DNA of 64,000 bases from positions 19,038 to 83,037 of the forward strand of contig CAISWQ010000119.1 of the NCBI GenBank assembly GCA_903889245.1. The letters are read 5' to 3'. Of this stretch, positions 35,815 to 44,532 are shown one piece after another; position 1 is the first letter of the stretch, and each line of letters opens with the position of its first letter. Both the position numbers and the translations under genes were made by a program. Origin of the DNA: an uncultured Lentisphaerota bacterium. GTDB lineage: Bacteria; Verrucomicrobiota; Kiritimatiellia; CAIQIC01. The notes under the pieces were generated by a model that saw only the letters and a list, made by a program, of their open reading frames with translations, had not been told where the DNA came from and did not search any database.

Positions 35815-36645
35815 TCAGTTCTCCATGGTTTCGATGGCGACGATACAAAGTTCCTGGCGGTCAGCCTGTGCCATGACGGTGGCGCGGTCGAGCAGGATGG
35901 TGCGGCGCGCCTCAACCGCGAGCACGGCGGCCTTGGCTTTGCGCAACGACTTGAGCGTGCGCTCGCCGATCACCGGCAGATCGAAGCGCACGTCGTGGCC
36001 GCGCTTGGAAACCTTGACGACGACCGCGCCCGGTCCGCCGAGTTCGCCAGCGCGCAGGATGGTGGCATCGGTGCCCTCAAACGCCTCGACGGCGAGGATC
36101 GTCCCGTTTTTCAACACGACCGTCTGGCCGATCTCCAGGCCGCTGGTGGTCTTCGCAACCTGCAAGCCTAGTTCAATATCGGTCTGCTGTTCCGGTGTCG
36201 GTTGGCGCGAAGTGAGCACACCGGGCTCGGCCATGTGGGCTTCCATGAACCGGCTGGCGGGCAGCATGGTGATGCCGCGCTGACCGAGTTCATCGGTCAA
36301 CGCGCCAAAGATGGAGTGCGCGTTACGTTCGCGCAGGCGGCCCAGCAGCGCGAGCAACTCGCCATCCATGCGCATGTGGAAGAGCGAGGTCGGCGTGATC
36401 TGGCCCGCCATGACGAACTGCGGCACGCCGCTGGCCTGCAGCGCGGCGTAGGCCGCACCGAGCTGGCCGAGGTGGATCCACGTGACGCGGTCGGCGAGCT
36501 TCTCGATCTGCCGCTCGGTCTCGCCGCGAAACGCGAGCGCGAAGATTTCGCGCACGCCCTGCCGGCGTGCCGACTCCGCCAGCAGCAGCGGATAACTACC
36601 TTTGCCGGCGATGATGCCGAGTTTCTCTGGAACATCCGATTTCAT
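35815..36645 (-). CDS. lpxI: UDP-2,3-diacylglucosamine pyrophosphatase LpxI
   Basis: 276 residues. The N-terminal domain starts KLGIIAGKGSYPLLLAESAR and the C-terminal domain carries GQTVVLKNGTILAVEAFEGT, DATILRAGELGGPGAVVVKV and KRGHDVRFDLPVIG, the conserved core of LpxI (DUF1009). It hydrolyses UDP-2,3-diacylglucosamine to lipid X, replacing LpxH. It is followed by the oxidoreductase and lpxB, which uses its product. Confidence 0.95.
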   Translation of the reverse strand: MKSDVPEKLGIIAGKGSYPLLLAESARRQGVREIFALAFRGETERQIEKLADRVTWIHLGQLGAAYAALQASGVPQFVMAGQITPTSLFHMRMDGELLALLGRLRERNAHSIFGALTDELGQRGITMLPASRFMEAHMAEPGVLTSRQPTPEQQTDIELGLQVAKTTSGLEIGQTVVLKNGTILAVEAFEGTDATILRAGELGGPGAVVVKVSKRGHDVRFDLPVIGERTLKSLRKAKAAVLAVEARRTILLDRATVMAQADRQELCIVAIETMEN

Positions 36646-36647
36646 GA

Positions 36648-37229
36648 TCAGTTTGTCGGGGCGGCATCATGCCGCATCGGGCGCAGTTTGTAAAACAGAA
36701 CGGCGAGGAAGGGCGGCAGGGTCAGCAGTATCTCATGGGCCACGGTGCGGATATTGTGCCAGGAAAAAACCGCGGCAAGAGAGGACTTGTCCAAACTCCA
36801 GAAGAGCGGCTGCGCCGATACCATGAACTCGTTGGAAAAGGGCCAGAGCGCGAGGATGCCAAACGGCGCGCGCGTGTCCTCGTCGGAATAGTCGGCCAGG
36901 ATATGGCTCACGGCGGCGGCCAGCAGCACCGGCAGCGCCCAGCGCGGCAACCGGCCCGCGCTACGCCGCCAGAGCAGCCAGACGACAAATCCCGCCAGCG
37001 CTGCCCAGAGTACCGTGTGACCGAGCCAGCGATGCAGATAATTCGGTGCGCCGATCAGCAACCCCGGCACATAATCAAGGTCGCACGCATTCGCGGCAAT
37101 GAACGTGGCCAGTAGCGTGCCACGGTTGGCGCGCAGCCAGTCGCGCCAGTGCGTCGGCAGGCCGCGCGGAACGAGGCACGCGACGCCAAGCGTCAGGCCA
37201 ATCAGGCTGTGTCCCACGGTTGAGGGCAT
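36648..37229 (-). CDS. YdjM-type membrane-bound metal-dependent hydrolase
   Basis: 193 residues with four or five membrane helices. The histidine/aspartate motifs TVGHSLIGL near the N-terminus, CDLDYVPG, LHRWLGHTVL and SHILADYSDE are those of the YdjM/DUF457 family of predicted membrane hydrolases. Substrate unknown. It lies 2 bp upstream of lpxI, so a role in envelope lipid metabolism can be suggested from context only. Confidence 0.8.
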   Translation of the reverse strand: MPSTVGHSLIGLTLGVACLVPRGLPTHWRDWLRANRGTLLATFIAANACDLDYVPGLLIGAPNYLHRWLGHTVLWAALAGFVVWLLWRRSAGRLPRWALPVLLAAAVSHILADYSDEDTRAPFGILALWPFSNEFMVSAQPLFWSLDKSSLAAVFSWHNIRTVAHEILLTLPPFLAVLFYKLRPMRHDAAPTN

Positions 37230-37269
37230 GGCGGAAGATAGGGGCTGACGGCTGAAAAGAAAGTGAAAA

Positions 37270-37629
37270 CTAGTTCTTCAGTTTGCGGCGCACTTGCCAC
37301 CAGGCGTCGAGGAGGTTCCAGCCGTACAGCAGGCAGGTGCAAGCCAGACTGATCAGGATCCATTTCCATTGGAATGGCAGGGTTGCCGATGGGGCTGCGC
37401 CGGTGATCAACTCCTCCAGCCAGGCCCGCGCGCGTGTCAGCGGCGGCCATATCAACAAGATGATGAATGCGCAGAACGAGGAGACGAAGCCGATGGCGAA
37501 GGCCAGACCGAGCAGCCAACGCCCGGCCAAGCACTGGCCCGCGCCGGGACAGACGAAGGCGGAAACCGTGAGCGCGATGATGCGCTTATCCTCCGGCTGC
37601 AGCCGCTTCGGTACGAGCTTCTCGATCAT
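37270..37629 (-). CDS. Small membrane protein
   Basis: 119 residues from ATG at 37629 (ATGA with the MiaB-like stop). Three hydrophobic helices (TVSAFVCPGAGQCLAGRWLL, AIGFVSSFCAFIILLIW, WILISLACTCLLYGWNLLDA). The PGAGQCLAGRWLLGLAF stretch is like the PG.GQ..nG...kG motif of small TM2/DUF5683-like proteins. No function can be assigned; it is translationally coupled to the tRNA-modifying enzyme. Confidence 0.7.
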   Translation of the reverse strand: MIEKLVPKRLQPEDKRIIALTVSAFVCPGAGQCLAGRWLLGLAFAIGFVSSFCAFIILLIWPPLTRARAWLEELITGAAPSATLPFQWKWILISLACTCLLYGWNLLDAWWQVRRKLKN

Positions 37630-38957
37630 ATCGTCTCCGCCGGTTTGCCGATGAGCGTGAACGGGCCGGTCCACTCAACCGCCACTTTGACGAGCTGTCC
37701 CAACTGGTCGCGCGGACTGGAGAAATAGACGAGTTTGTTTTCCGGCGTGCGCCCAAACCAGCGGTCGCGTTTGGCGTCGCGGCCCTCGACGAGCACTTCG
37801 ACCACCTGGCCGCGCAGTGCGGCGTGCTTTTCGGCAAGGATGCGTTTGCCGAGCGCCTCAATCAGTTGCCAGCGCCGCTCCTTCTCGGCAGCGGGCACGT
37901 CGTCGGGCAGCTTGCGCGCCGCGGGCGTGCCGGGCCGCTCGGAATATTGCGCATTATGTATTGCGTCCAGGCGCAGCTCCTCCAGCAGGCGGTAGGTGTC
38001 CAGAAACTGCGCCTCGGTCTCGCCGGGAAAACCGACGATGACATCGGTGTTGATCCCCGCACCCGGCAGTCGTGCGCGGATGCGGCCGACCAGCTCGCGA
38101 TATTGCTGTGCCGTGTAACCGCGCCGCATGCGCCCCAGCACCTCGTCGTTGCCCGCCTGCACCGGCAGCTCGAAATAGGGGCAAATCTTCTGGCTGGCGG
38201 CGACGTTGTCGAGCAACCGGTCGCTGACCCAGTTCGGATGACTCGTCAGGAACCTGACGCGCAGCAAGGCGGGGAGCGCGGCGACCTCGGTCAGCAGGCC
38301 CGCAAGGTCAGAGCCGTCGTCGAGGTCGAGGCCGTAGCGATCCACGATCTGGCCGAGCAGCGTAATCTCGCGGACACCCTCGGCCGCGAGGCGGCGAGTC
38401 TCGGTCAGGATGGCCGCGCGCGGGCGGCTGCGTTCGCCGCCGCGACGCGACGGGATGACGCAGTAACTACAGGCGTGCGAACAGCCGAGCACGACTGGCA
38501 CGTGTGCGGTGACAGCGCGGCCGAGCGCGGAGGCCGGCAGTACCGGCCACTCATCGTCGGCCGTGCGCAGCTTGGTGGCCGCACCGGCGGCGGCATCGAG
38601 CTCGCGGCGCTGGAGCAGTTCGAGGAGCGCGTCCGGTTCCGAGGGCGGCAGGAACAGGTCCACGAACGGATACGTTGTTTGCAGTTGCGCCCGTTCGCGC
38701 TTGCCGACCATGCAACCCATCACCGCGAGCGTCACCTCCGGACGCCGCTGCCTATGCGGCGCCATCCGGATGAGCTGGCTGTGGATTTTGTCCTCGGCCT
38801 GCTGGCGGATGACGCAGGTGTTGAGCACGAGCACGTCGGCCTGGTCCGGTTTTTGGCACGGCGTGTAGCCGAGTGCTTCCAGCCGCGCGGCGAGTGTGCG
38901 CGCGTCGGCCGCGTTCATCTGACAGCCGATGCTCCAGAGATGGTAATGCCGGCTCAT
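37626..38957 (-). CDS. MiaB-like tRNA methylthiotransferase
   Basis: 443 residues from ATG at 38957; the frame extends to 39137 only through a palindrome array. UPF0004 domain with SIGCQMNAADAR, LNTCVIRQQAEDKIHSQL and VMGCMVGKRER giving the three auxiliary cluster cysteines; radical SAM motif CSHACSYCVIPSRRGGERSR; C-terminal TRAM domain (GQVVEVLVEGRDAKR, GQLVKVAVEW). Most like MiaB, which adds 2-methylthio to i6A37 of tRNA, but MtaB/RimO-type specificity cannot be excluded. Confidence 0.9.
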   Translation of the reverse strand: MSRHYHLWSIGCQMNAADARTLAARLEALGYTPCQKPDQADVLVLNTCVIRQQAEDKIHSQLIRMAPHRQRRPEVTLAVMGCMVGKRERAQLQTTYPFVDLFLPPSEPDALLELLQRRELDAAAGAATKLRTADDEWPVLPASALGRAVTAHVPVVLGCSHACSYCVIPSRRGGERSRPRAAILTETRRLAAEGVREITLLGQIVDRYGLDLDDGSDLAGLLTEVAALPALLRVRFLTSHPNWVSDRLLDNVAASQKICPYFELPVQAGNDEVLGRMRRGYTAQQYRELVGRIRARLPGAGINTDVIVGFPGETEAQFLDTYRLLEELRLDAIHNAQYSERPGTPAARKLPDDVPAAEKERRWQLIEALGKRILAEKHAALRGQVVEVLVEGRDAKRDRWFGRTPENKLVYFSSPRDQLGQLVKVAVEWTGPFTLIGKPAETI

Positions 38958-38989
38958 GTGCGGCGCGGATAGTAGTCGGCGCGTCGGAG

Positions 38990-39070
38990 TTTTCCAAGGT
39001 TGGGAACGGCGGCCCTCCGTTTTTCCAAGCCTTGGGAAAACCACCCCCGCGCTTTCCAAGCCTTGGAAAA
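38990..39070. repeat. Palindrome array I (3 units)
   Basis: Centres 38999, 39030 and 39061 (31, 31). Cores CCAAGGTTGGG, CCAAGCCTTGG, CCAAGCCTTGG. It fills the gap between the MiaB-like and PIG-L genes and ends 2 bp from the PIG-L stop codon. Confidence 0.9.
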
Positions 39071-39072
39071 CA

Positions 39073-39870
39073 TTAATCGGCTGGACGACTTCCCGGTTTG
39101 CCGCGAGCAATGGCGGCGCCGAAGCTTTCCAGTTCAAAGGACTCGGCGAACTCCGCGCCGCAGCGCAGTACGGCGGCGAACCTGCGGTTGACGTTCAGGA
39201 TGCGGTCATCGAAGCCGTGGCCGCGCGTGTGCAGGTTACGCTGGTGCTGCGACTGGTGGCAGAGGAGCAGCCTGGCTTTCCAAGCGGCGTCGGCGGTGCC
39301 AAACGGCGTGATGAGATCGTCGCGCATCGCGATGGTCTTCGGATCGCGGTTCAGGCAGGCGACGAGCGTCAATTTCTCCTCGAACGTCGTGCGACGGAAG
39401 AGGTCGTAGCAGCGCCGGTGGTCGGCATTGGTATCGTTGCCGTGCGGCAGGAAGACGAGATCGGGTTGCTGGGCCACGAGCCACGCGCGCACGGCCTGGA
39501 AATTTTCCTCGTTCACCAGCGTATGGCCGTCGGTGCCCTCGGCCAGCCGGAGAAAGACCAGCCGCTCATCCGGCAGACCAAACAGCCGGCAACTCGCCCG
39601 CTGTTCTTCTTCGCGCAACGCGACCTTGGCGGCGTCGGTGGTCGCGCCACGGAAACCATCCTCGACGCCGCTCGCGCCGCCGGTCGCGACGGCCACGTCA
39701 ATCCGGTTGCCGTTGTCGTGCAGGAACCGCAACGTCACGGCGATGGCATCGAAGTCATCGGGGTGCGGTGCCAGCACGGCGACGCGCAACTCCGGCGGAA
39801 TGTGAAGTTTCTGAAACCGTAATGGCCGCGGTCCGCGGAAGAGGTTATGCAACTCCGCGCGCATACTCAC
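39073..39870 (-). CDS. PIG-L/LmbE-family deacetylase
   Basis: 265 residues; start is a GTG at 39870 or an ATG at 39864. Zinc-binding motif VAVLAPHPDDFDAIA (about 31) and second motif HGNDTNADHRRCYD are those of LmbE/PIG-L N-acetylglucosaminyl deacetylases. The substrate may be an amino sugar in a glycolipid, a glycan or a small thiol precursor; nothing nearby decides. The stop of the upstream large gene is directly adjacent. Confidence 0.9.
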   Translation of the reverse strand: MSMRAELHNLFRGPRPLRFQKLHIPPELRVAVLAPHPDDFDAIAVTLRFLHDNGNRIDVAVATGGASGVEDGFRGATTDAAKVALREEEQRASCRLFGLPDERLVFLRLAEGTDGHTLVNEENFQAVRAWLVAQQPDLVFLPHGNDTNADHRRCYDLFRRTTFEEKLTLVACLNRDPKTIAMRDDLITPFGTADAAWKARLLLCHQSQHQRNLHTRGHGFDDRILNVNRRFAAVLRCGAEFAESFELESFGAAIARGKPGSRPAD

Positions 39871-42800
39871 TCACGGCGCGGCGGCACCGGCGGGGATGGG
39901 CAGCGGGTCGCGACCCCACGCTTCAAATTCGGTGATCGCGCACCATCCGGGCGGATCGTCCTGTTTGAGTTTTTCCAGGCGGATGCTGTCGGTCTTCACG
40001 TGTCGCGGCAGATGGAAGGTCTGGGGTTCGGCGGTATGCTGGAAGTCCACGCGCACTTTGTGGCCGTCACTAAAGACGAGTTCGCCCTTGGTCCAGACGT
40101 GGTCGTGCGGGAAGTCCGCGCGCAGGGTGATGACAACTTTATCCAACTGCACCACGCGGCCGAAGTCCAGCCGCCAGGTCATGTCGCCGGTCTTCTCCGG
40201 CCCCCACGATTGGAAGGGCCACAGCCCATGTTTGCGGTTGTCGCAGAAGCCATCAATCGCGCAGCGCGCCTCGAATTGGGCCATGTGGTGATATTCGTTC
40301 GTCGAGGTCGCGTGCGGGAAGGCGGCGGTTGCGTCATGCAGGTCATAGGGGTTGCGCGCGAGGTTGCGATAGCCATCAAGCTCGGCCGGCGCGAGTGGAC
40401 GCACGGAGAATTTGCGCGCGCTGCCGGTGAAGGCCGCGGGCGGATAGACACGGCGCTTCGGGTCAGGGATGGCGAATTCAAAGACGCCGTTGGTGATGCA
40501 GAGGATGGCCTCGCCGAGCGCGGGATCGAGATTGACCGCGAACAGGGGGGGGGGGGTGCCGGCGGTGATGCGGATGCGATCACCCGGTTGAAACTCGCGT
40601 TTCACCTCGAGCGTGAGCGGTTGCGAAGCGGTTGCAGCGCCGGTTTGCGCAGCGAGTTTTTTGCCACCGGCGTCGAGCAACACAATGGAAATGGTGGGCG
40701 GGGTTTCCAACCCCGCGTTTCCGCCAGCGGGTGAAGCGGCCACGACGGAGCGTGGCCCTCCAACGAGGCTAGGCGCAGGATCGGGAAGTCCCACACGCAA
40801 CGGAGTTTTTTTTGCGGCGAGGAAGGCGCCGATGTTGCGGGCATCCACGGCGGCGAGCGCGCTTCGCTTGGCCATGAAGTGGGCGTAACGCGCCTGCTCG
40901 GCCTCGGTCCAAGCATGAGCCTCGGTGTAGTCGCCACAGAATGGCACGGCGAGGTCCATCCAGCAGGCGAGGCGGTCAAGCTCGGCGCGGCTCAACTTGG
41001 TCTGACCGTGGCCGCGTTCGAGTAGGCCGAGCAGGCCGCTTTGCGCGGAGCCGCACGCATACGGCGGCAGCATCGGCGGCGCCGACTGCGCGTGGACCCA
41101 GTTGACCAGCGCATTGGTGTAGCCGCGGTAGGGCGGGCCCGGTTGCTTGTTGCGCTCTTCCAGCTTGGCGTGGGTCAGCGTGATATAGGAGGCCGTCCAC
41201 GTGCGCTTGGCGAAGGTGTCCACGACCGGCTGGCCAGTGAGGTCGGGCAGCTTTTCCCCGCGCCCGGTCGCGCCGCCATCGTGGCACTTGATGCAGTGCG
41301 CGTCGAGGATCGGCTGCACGTCCTTGGGGAAACTGAAGCCGCGCGTTTCCAAGCCTTGGAAACTCTGGAGCGGCTGCGCGCCGGCGGCGTAGGCGGCGGA
41401 CTTGTTCCAGCCGGCGGGCGGCGCGGCGTTCTTGTTCTCGTGGCAGCCGACGCACGCAAAGGTTTCGCCCGGCTGCAGCGTGGACCACGAGCGCATGGTC
41501 TGGATGACATGGTTGCTGGCGTCGAGCACTTGAAAATAAACCGGCGTGCGTGCGGGCACGGCGAACATCGCGGAGCCGTCGGGATGGATCGGCGCGGTGC
41601 CCAGCACGCGCTTGGGATCCCACGCGCCGTTGCCGATGGAAGGCGGCGTGGAAATCAGCGCGCCGCCGGCCTCGCCGCCGTTGTGATTTTCGCCGATGAT
41701 CGCGGCGCGGAAGTCAATCGCGACAACGCGCAGCGCCTTGGCCGCGCCCGGCGGCACGCCCGCGAGACCGGGGCCTTCATAGACGTTCTGCATGTAATAG
41801 GTGCCGGTGGCTTTCCGATAATCCACCATGCTCGGCCGCAGGCGCGGCGGCGTACGCGCGATGAGCGGCACCGCTTGCGAGCACGAGATGCCGGGATCAT
41901 CGGCCAGCAATTCGCGGCGGCCGTCGGCGTCCATCCAGAAGATGCCAAAGTGGCCCGTAAAGCGGTCGTGCGGCTGGGCGCGGCCCTGCGGCGCATACGT
42001 GACGAGAAATTCCTGCTCGTTCAGCGGATAGGGATACATCCACAGCGGCCCGCTTTGGCCGTAGGCATCCACCTTGACGGCGGCGGTCTCGCGCACCGGC
42101 GCGATCAGTTGCACGCCGGAATTTTCCTGCCGCCCCTTGTCCGGGTCCACGATCACCAGCTTGCCCGCCTGCGAACTGTGATGGCCCGACGCGATCGCGG
42201 CGACCTTGCGCGTGCCGGGGATACCGCGCGCGTGGAGCAGGCTCGTCGGGAACCATGAGTTGTTGCCGTAGAATTCCGTCTGCCCGGTGCCGTCGGGATT
42301 CATCTGGAACAGGCTCTGCACGAACACCTGGCCGCGGTCCTGATATTCCCAGCGCGTGTAGGTCACGCGGCCATCGTCGAGCACCTGCGGATAGTTCACG
42401 TGAACCTGGTCGAAGCAGAGCCGCCGCAGATAGCGGCCGAGCGGGTCGCAGGTGTAGAGGTTGCTGACCTCGGTGTTGAAGCAGTCCACCGTCTGCACCG
42501 GGCGCGTCGAGGTGAAGACGATATCGCCGTCCGGCAGATACGCGCCCTCGTAATCCGCGCAACCCAGCCCAAACGTGAGCTGCCGCACCGCGCGCGTCGC
42601 CACGTCCATTTCGTAGAGGTGGTAGTCGTCGAGCCAGTTCGATTTCTTCCAGGCGAACAGAATCCTCTGGCCATCCCACGAGACGTTCGGATCGCGGATG
42701 ACGCCGTCATCATCCTCGATCAAGGTTGTCACCACAGCGCGGCCGCCCTTGCACTCCAGCAGGCACAGCTCGGCGCCGGGGAAAAAGTTGCGCTCGTGTT

Positions 42801-43452
42801 GCGCGTCGCTTTGGCCCTCGGTGTAGGCATAGTGCGAACCGCCCATGTTGAAGTGCTTGGTGAAGACGATGCGCGGCGCCTGCCGGAGCACCGTCTTGAT
42901 ACGCGCCGCGCGACGCTGCTCGCAGACCTTGATATAGAGTTCCAGCCACTGCGGGTCGTTGCGCGGCGGATTCTTCGTGAACAGCGCCTCGACCTCCTTG
43001 CGTAGCGGCGACGAGTTCCCTAGTTCCTCCAGCGCCTCTTTGAACAGTTCCTGCTCGACGATGCGTGCACCCTCAAGGTTGAACCATTCCACGCGATTGG
43101 TACTCAAGTCCTGCAGCATCCAGTCGCTTTCCAGCGGGAAGTCGCGCTCCAGTTTTTCCCAGACCTTGGCGGCGGCGTCGCGCCCGGCGTTGGCCTTGAG
43201 CAGCGCCTCGCGCGTGGCGAGCATCGTCGCGGCCCATGTCTCGCGCTTCTCGTAGTTCGCCGGGGCCTCCACATAGCTGTAGGCCGAGGAACCCGCGCGT
43301 GGTTTGACGGGTTTTTCCTTCGCCCCCGTCAGGCCGGCCATCAGCAACACGGCCGCCAGCAGAAGTTTTCCAAGGATTGGAAAAGCAGGGCGGTGTTTTT
43401 TCCAAGGCTTGGAAAAGTTGATGGCAAGGGTGGGGGACAGTGATTTTTTCAT
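39871..43452 (-). CDS. Hydrazine-synthase-alpha-like exported protein with two CxxCH sites
   Basis: 1193 residues. Signal peptide region at 1-44, interrupted by a palindrome array translated as a basic segment. Residues about 190-560 form a PD40/WD40-like propeller (DPNVSWDGQRILFAWKKS, ADYEGAYLPDGDIVFTSTRP). The region after it has CVGCHE and CIKCHD haem-c sites around DVQPILDAHC, as in HzsA-related proteins widespread in Planctomycetota and Verrucomicrobiota. The last 200 residues resemble a discoidin-like carbohydrate-binding domain (HGLWPFQSWGPEKTGDMTW). It carries a 12-base C run (plus-strand G, 40545-40556) and two further repeat insertions. Not evidence of anammox by itself, since no HzsB/C is present. 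Confidence 0.8.
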   Translation of the reverse strand: MKKSLSPTLAINFSKPWKKHRPAFPILGKLLLAAVLLMAGLTGAKEKPVKPRAGSSAYSYVEAPANYEKRETWAATMLATREALLKANAGRDAAAKVWEKLERDFPLESDWMLQDLSTNRVEWFNLEGARIVEQELFKEALEELGNSSPLRKEVEALFTKNPPRNDPQWLELYIKVCEQRRAARIKTVLRQAPRIVFTKHFNMGGSHYAYTEGQSDAQHERNFFPGAELCLLECKGGRAVVTTLIEDDDGVIRDPNVSWDGQRILFAWKKSNWLDDYHLYEMDVATRAVRQLTFGLGCADYEGAYLPDGDIVFTSTRPVQTVDCFNTEVSNLYTCDPLGRYLRRLCFDQVHVNYPQVLDDGRVTYTRWEYQDRGQVFVQSLFQMNPDGTGQTEFYGNNSWFPTSLLHARGIPGTRKVAAIASGHHSSQAGKLVIVDPDKGRQENSGVQLIAPVRETAAVKVDAYGQSGPLWMYPYPLNEQEFLVTYAPQGRAQPHDRFTGHFGIFWMDADGRRELLADDPGISCSQAVPLIARTPPRLRPSMVDYRKATGTYYMQNVYEGPGLAGVPPGAAKALRVVAIDFRAAIIGENHNGGEAGGALISTPPSIGNGAWDPKRVLGTAPIHPDGSAMFAVPARTPVYFQVLDASNHVIQTMRSWSTLQPGETFACVGCHENKNAAPPAGWNKSAAYAAGAQPLQSFQGLETRGFSFPKDVQPILDAHCIKCHDGGATGRGEKLPDLTGQPVVDTFAKRTWTASYITLTHAKLEERNKQPGPPYRGYTNALVNWVHAQSAPPMLPPYACGSAQSGLLGLLERGHGQTKLSRAELDRLACWMDLAVPFCGDYTEAHAWTEAEQARYAHFMAKRSALAAVDARNIGAFLAAKKTPLRVGLPDPAPSLVGGPRSVVAASPAGGNAGLETPPTISIVLLDAGGKKLAAQTGAATASQPLTLEVKREFQPGDRIRITAGTPPPLFAVNLDPALGEAILCITNGVFEFAIPDPKRRVYPPAAFTGSARKFSVRPLAPAELDGYRNLARNPYDLHDATAAFPHATSTNEYHHMAQFEARCAIDGFCDNRKHGLWPFQSWGPEKTGDMTWRLDFGRVVQLDKVVITLRADFPHDHVWTKGELVFSDGHKVRVDFQHTAEPQTFHLPRHVKTDSIRLEKLKQDDPPGWCAITEFEAWGRDPLPIPAGAAAP
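40545..40556. repeat. Homopolymer, 12 G (C on coding strand)
   Basis: Twelve consecutive Gs inside the HzsA-like gene, coding for the Pro-Pro-Pro of GTPPPLFAVN. Such tracts are prone to slippage. Confidence 0.85.
40698..40716. repeat. GCGGGG hairpin (copy 2), inside a coding sequence
   Basis: GCGGGGTTTCCAACCCCGC, read in the HzsA-like gene as GLETPPT. Next to it (about 40741-40762) lies CGGAGCGTGGCCCTCC, a further intergenic-type motif. Together they make a repeat-derived insertion before the last third of the protein. Confidence 0.8.
41346..41362. repeat. Palindrome unit J (single) inside a coding sequence
   Basis: TTTCCAAGCCTTGGAAA, perfect core, centre 41354, read in the HzsA-like gene as SFQGLE just before the FPKDVQPILDAHC haem region. 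Confidence 0.85.
43366..43416. repeat. Palindrome array K (2 units) inside a signal peptide
   Basis: Centres 43375 and 43407 (32). Cores CCAAGGATTGG and CCAAGGCTTGG. Translated within residues 12-29 of the HzsA-like precursor. Confidence 0.9.
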
Positions 43453-43501
43453 CGGGTTGATAACGGCGGTGCGTGGTGCGTATTGTCGCCGGTGCGATGG
43501 T

Positions 43502-44395
43502 TCAGTGCAACACCTCGCCCTTGAGCGGGTCGGCGGGCCGGTCGAGGATGATGACCGAGGCGATGGTCTTCATGTCCGTGTGGTTGGCGTAGATCCAGAC
43601 GACTTTTTTCTCCGGCGTGACTTCGAGCAGGTGCGGCGCCTTGCCGAGCTGTCCGTGACCGAGCCAGTTGCACAGCACCGTGTTGCCGTTGGCGAGGCGA
43701 TGCACACCGGCGACGAACTTCAGCGGCGCGCCTTGCAGGTCCTGGTTGGCAAGCTGCCAGACCACCTTGCCGGCGGCGTCATATTCGATCAGGCCCGGCT
43801 GCTTGAGCCGGTCGGCCAGCGTGATCAGCGTGTTGCCATTCGGCAGCCGCACCGCGCTGTGCGGCGCACTCGGCGCCTTGAACTCGCGCACCGTCTTGCC
43901 GCGCGGGTCATATTCCCGCACCACCTGTTCGCCGTAGTGCGTCACCAGAAAGTTGCCGTTATCGAGCTGGCGGGCGTTGCGCATGTAGGAGTGCCCGCCA
44001 TCCTTGCCCTCCGGCAGCAGGCGGATTTCGCGCACCACCTTGCCGGCGGGATTCACTTCCAACAGGCGACCGGCGTTGCACTCGCCAACGAACGTGTTGC
44101 CGCCCGGCAGCCGCTGACAGGCGTAGATTTCGCTCTTCGATTCATACTTGAACACGACCTTCTTCTCGCGCGTCACTTCCAGCACGCCGTGGCCGGTGGT
44201 GAACAGCAGGTTGCCGTTGGCCAGCACCCAGAAGTCGTTGCAGTGGCTCGCCGGATGTTCCCACGTCACCTTGCCCGCCGCGTCCACGAGGAAAATTTTT
44301 CCGCCCGTGTAATCCGCGCAGGCCAAGGTGTGCCCCTCTGCCGCGCGCAGCGGCAGCGCAAGCAATAGCGAGGCCAGAGTCAGATGTAGTTTCAT
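43502..44395 (-). CDS. Exported PQQ-like beta-propeller protein
   Basis: 297 residues from ATG at 44395, preceded by AAGGGGAAATC; the longer frame to 44665 is repeat sequence. Signal peptide MKLHLTLASLLLALPLRA. About six propeller blades with regular motifs of the sort GNTFVGECNAGRLLEVNPAG, NFLVTHYGEQVVREYDPRG and GNTVLCNWLGHGQLGKAPHL. No cofactor-binding residues can be named. It lies between the two HzsA-like genes and is likely periplasmic. Confidence 0.8.
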   Translation of the reverse strand: MKLHLTLASLLLALPLRAAEGHTLACADYTGGKIFLVDAAGKVTWEHPASHCNDFWVLANGNLLFTTGHGVLEVTREKKVVFKYESKSEIYACQRLPGGNTFVGECNAGRLLEVNPAGKVVREIRLLPEGKDGGHSYMRNARQLDNGNFLVTHYGEQVVREYDPRGKTVREFKAPSAPHSAVRLPNGNTLITLADRLKQPGLIEYDAAGKVVWQLANQDLQGAPLKFVAGVHRLANGNTVLCNWLGHGQLGKAPHLLEVTPEKKVVWIYANHTDMKTIASVIILDRPADPLKGEVLH

Positions 44396-44440
44396 GATTT
44401 CCCCTTCAATCAGCCACGACACAACATGGCCTTTCCACTT

Positions 44441-44468
44441 CGATGTTCGATGTTGGATGTTCGGTATT
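44441..44468. repeat. Degenerate heptamer tandem repeat (4 units)
   Basis: CGATGTT, CGATGTT, GGATGTT, CGGTATT, in the leader of the propeller gene. Confidence 0.7.
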
Positions 44469-44532
44469 CGTTCTGTTTGCGCCCCGTCAGAGCCCCGGCC
44501 ATCTACAACGCAGCCATGTTTTTCTTTTGTGG

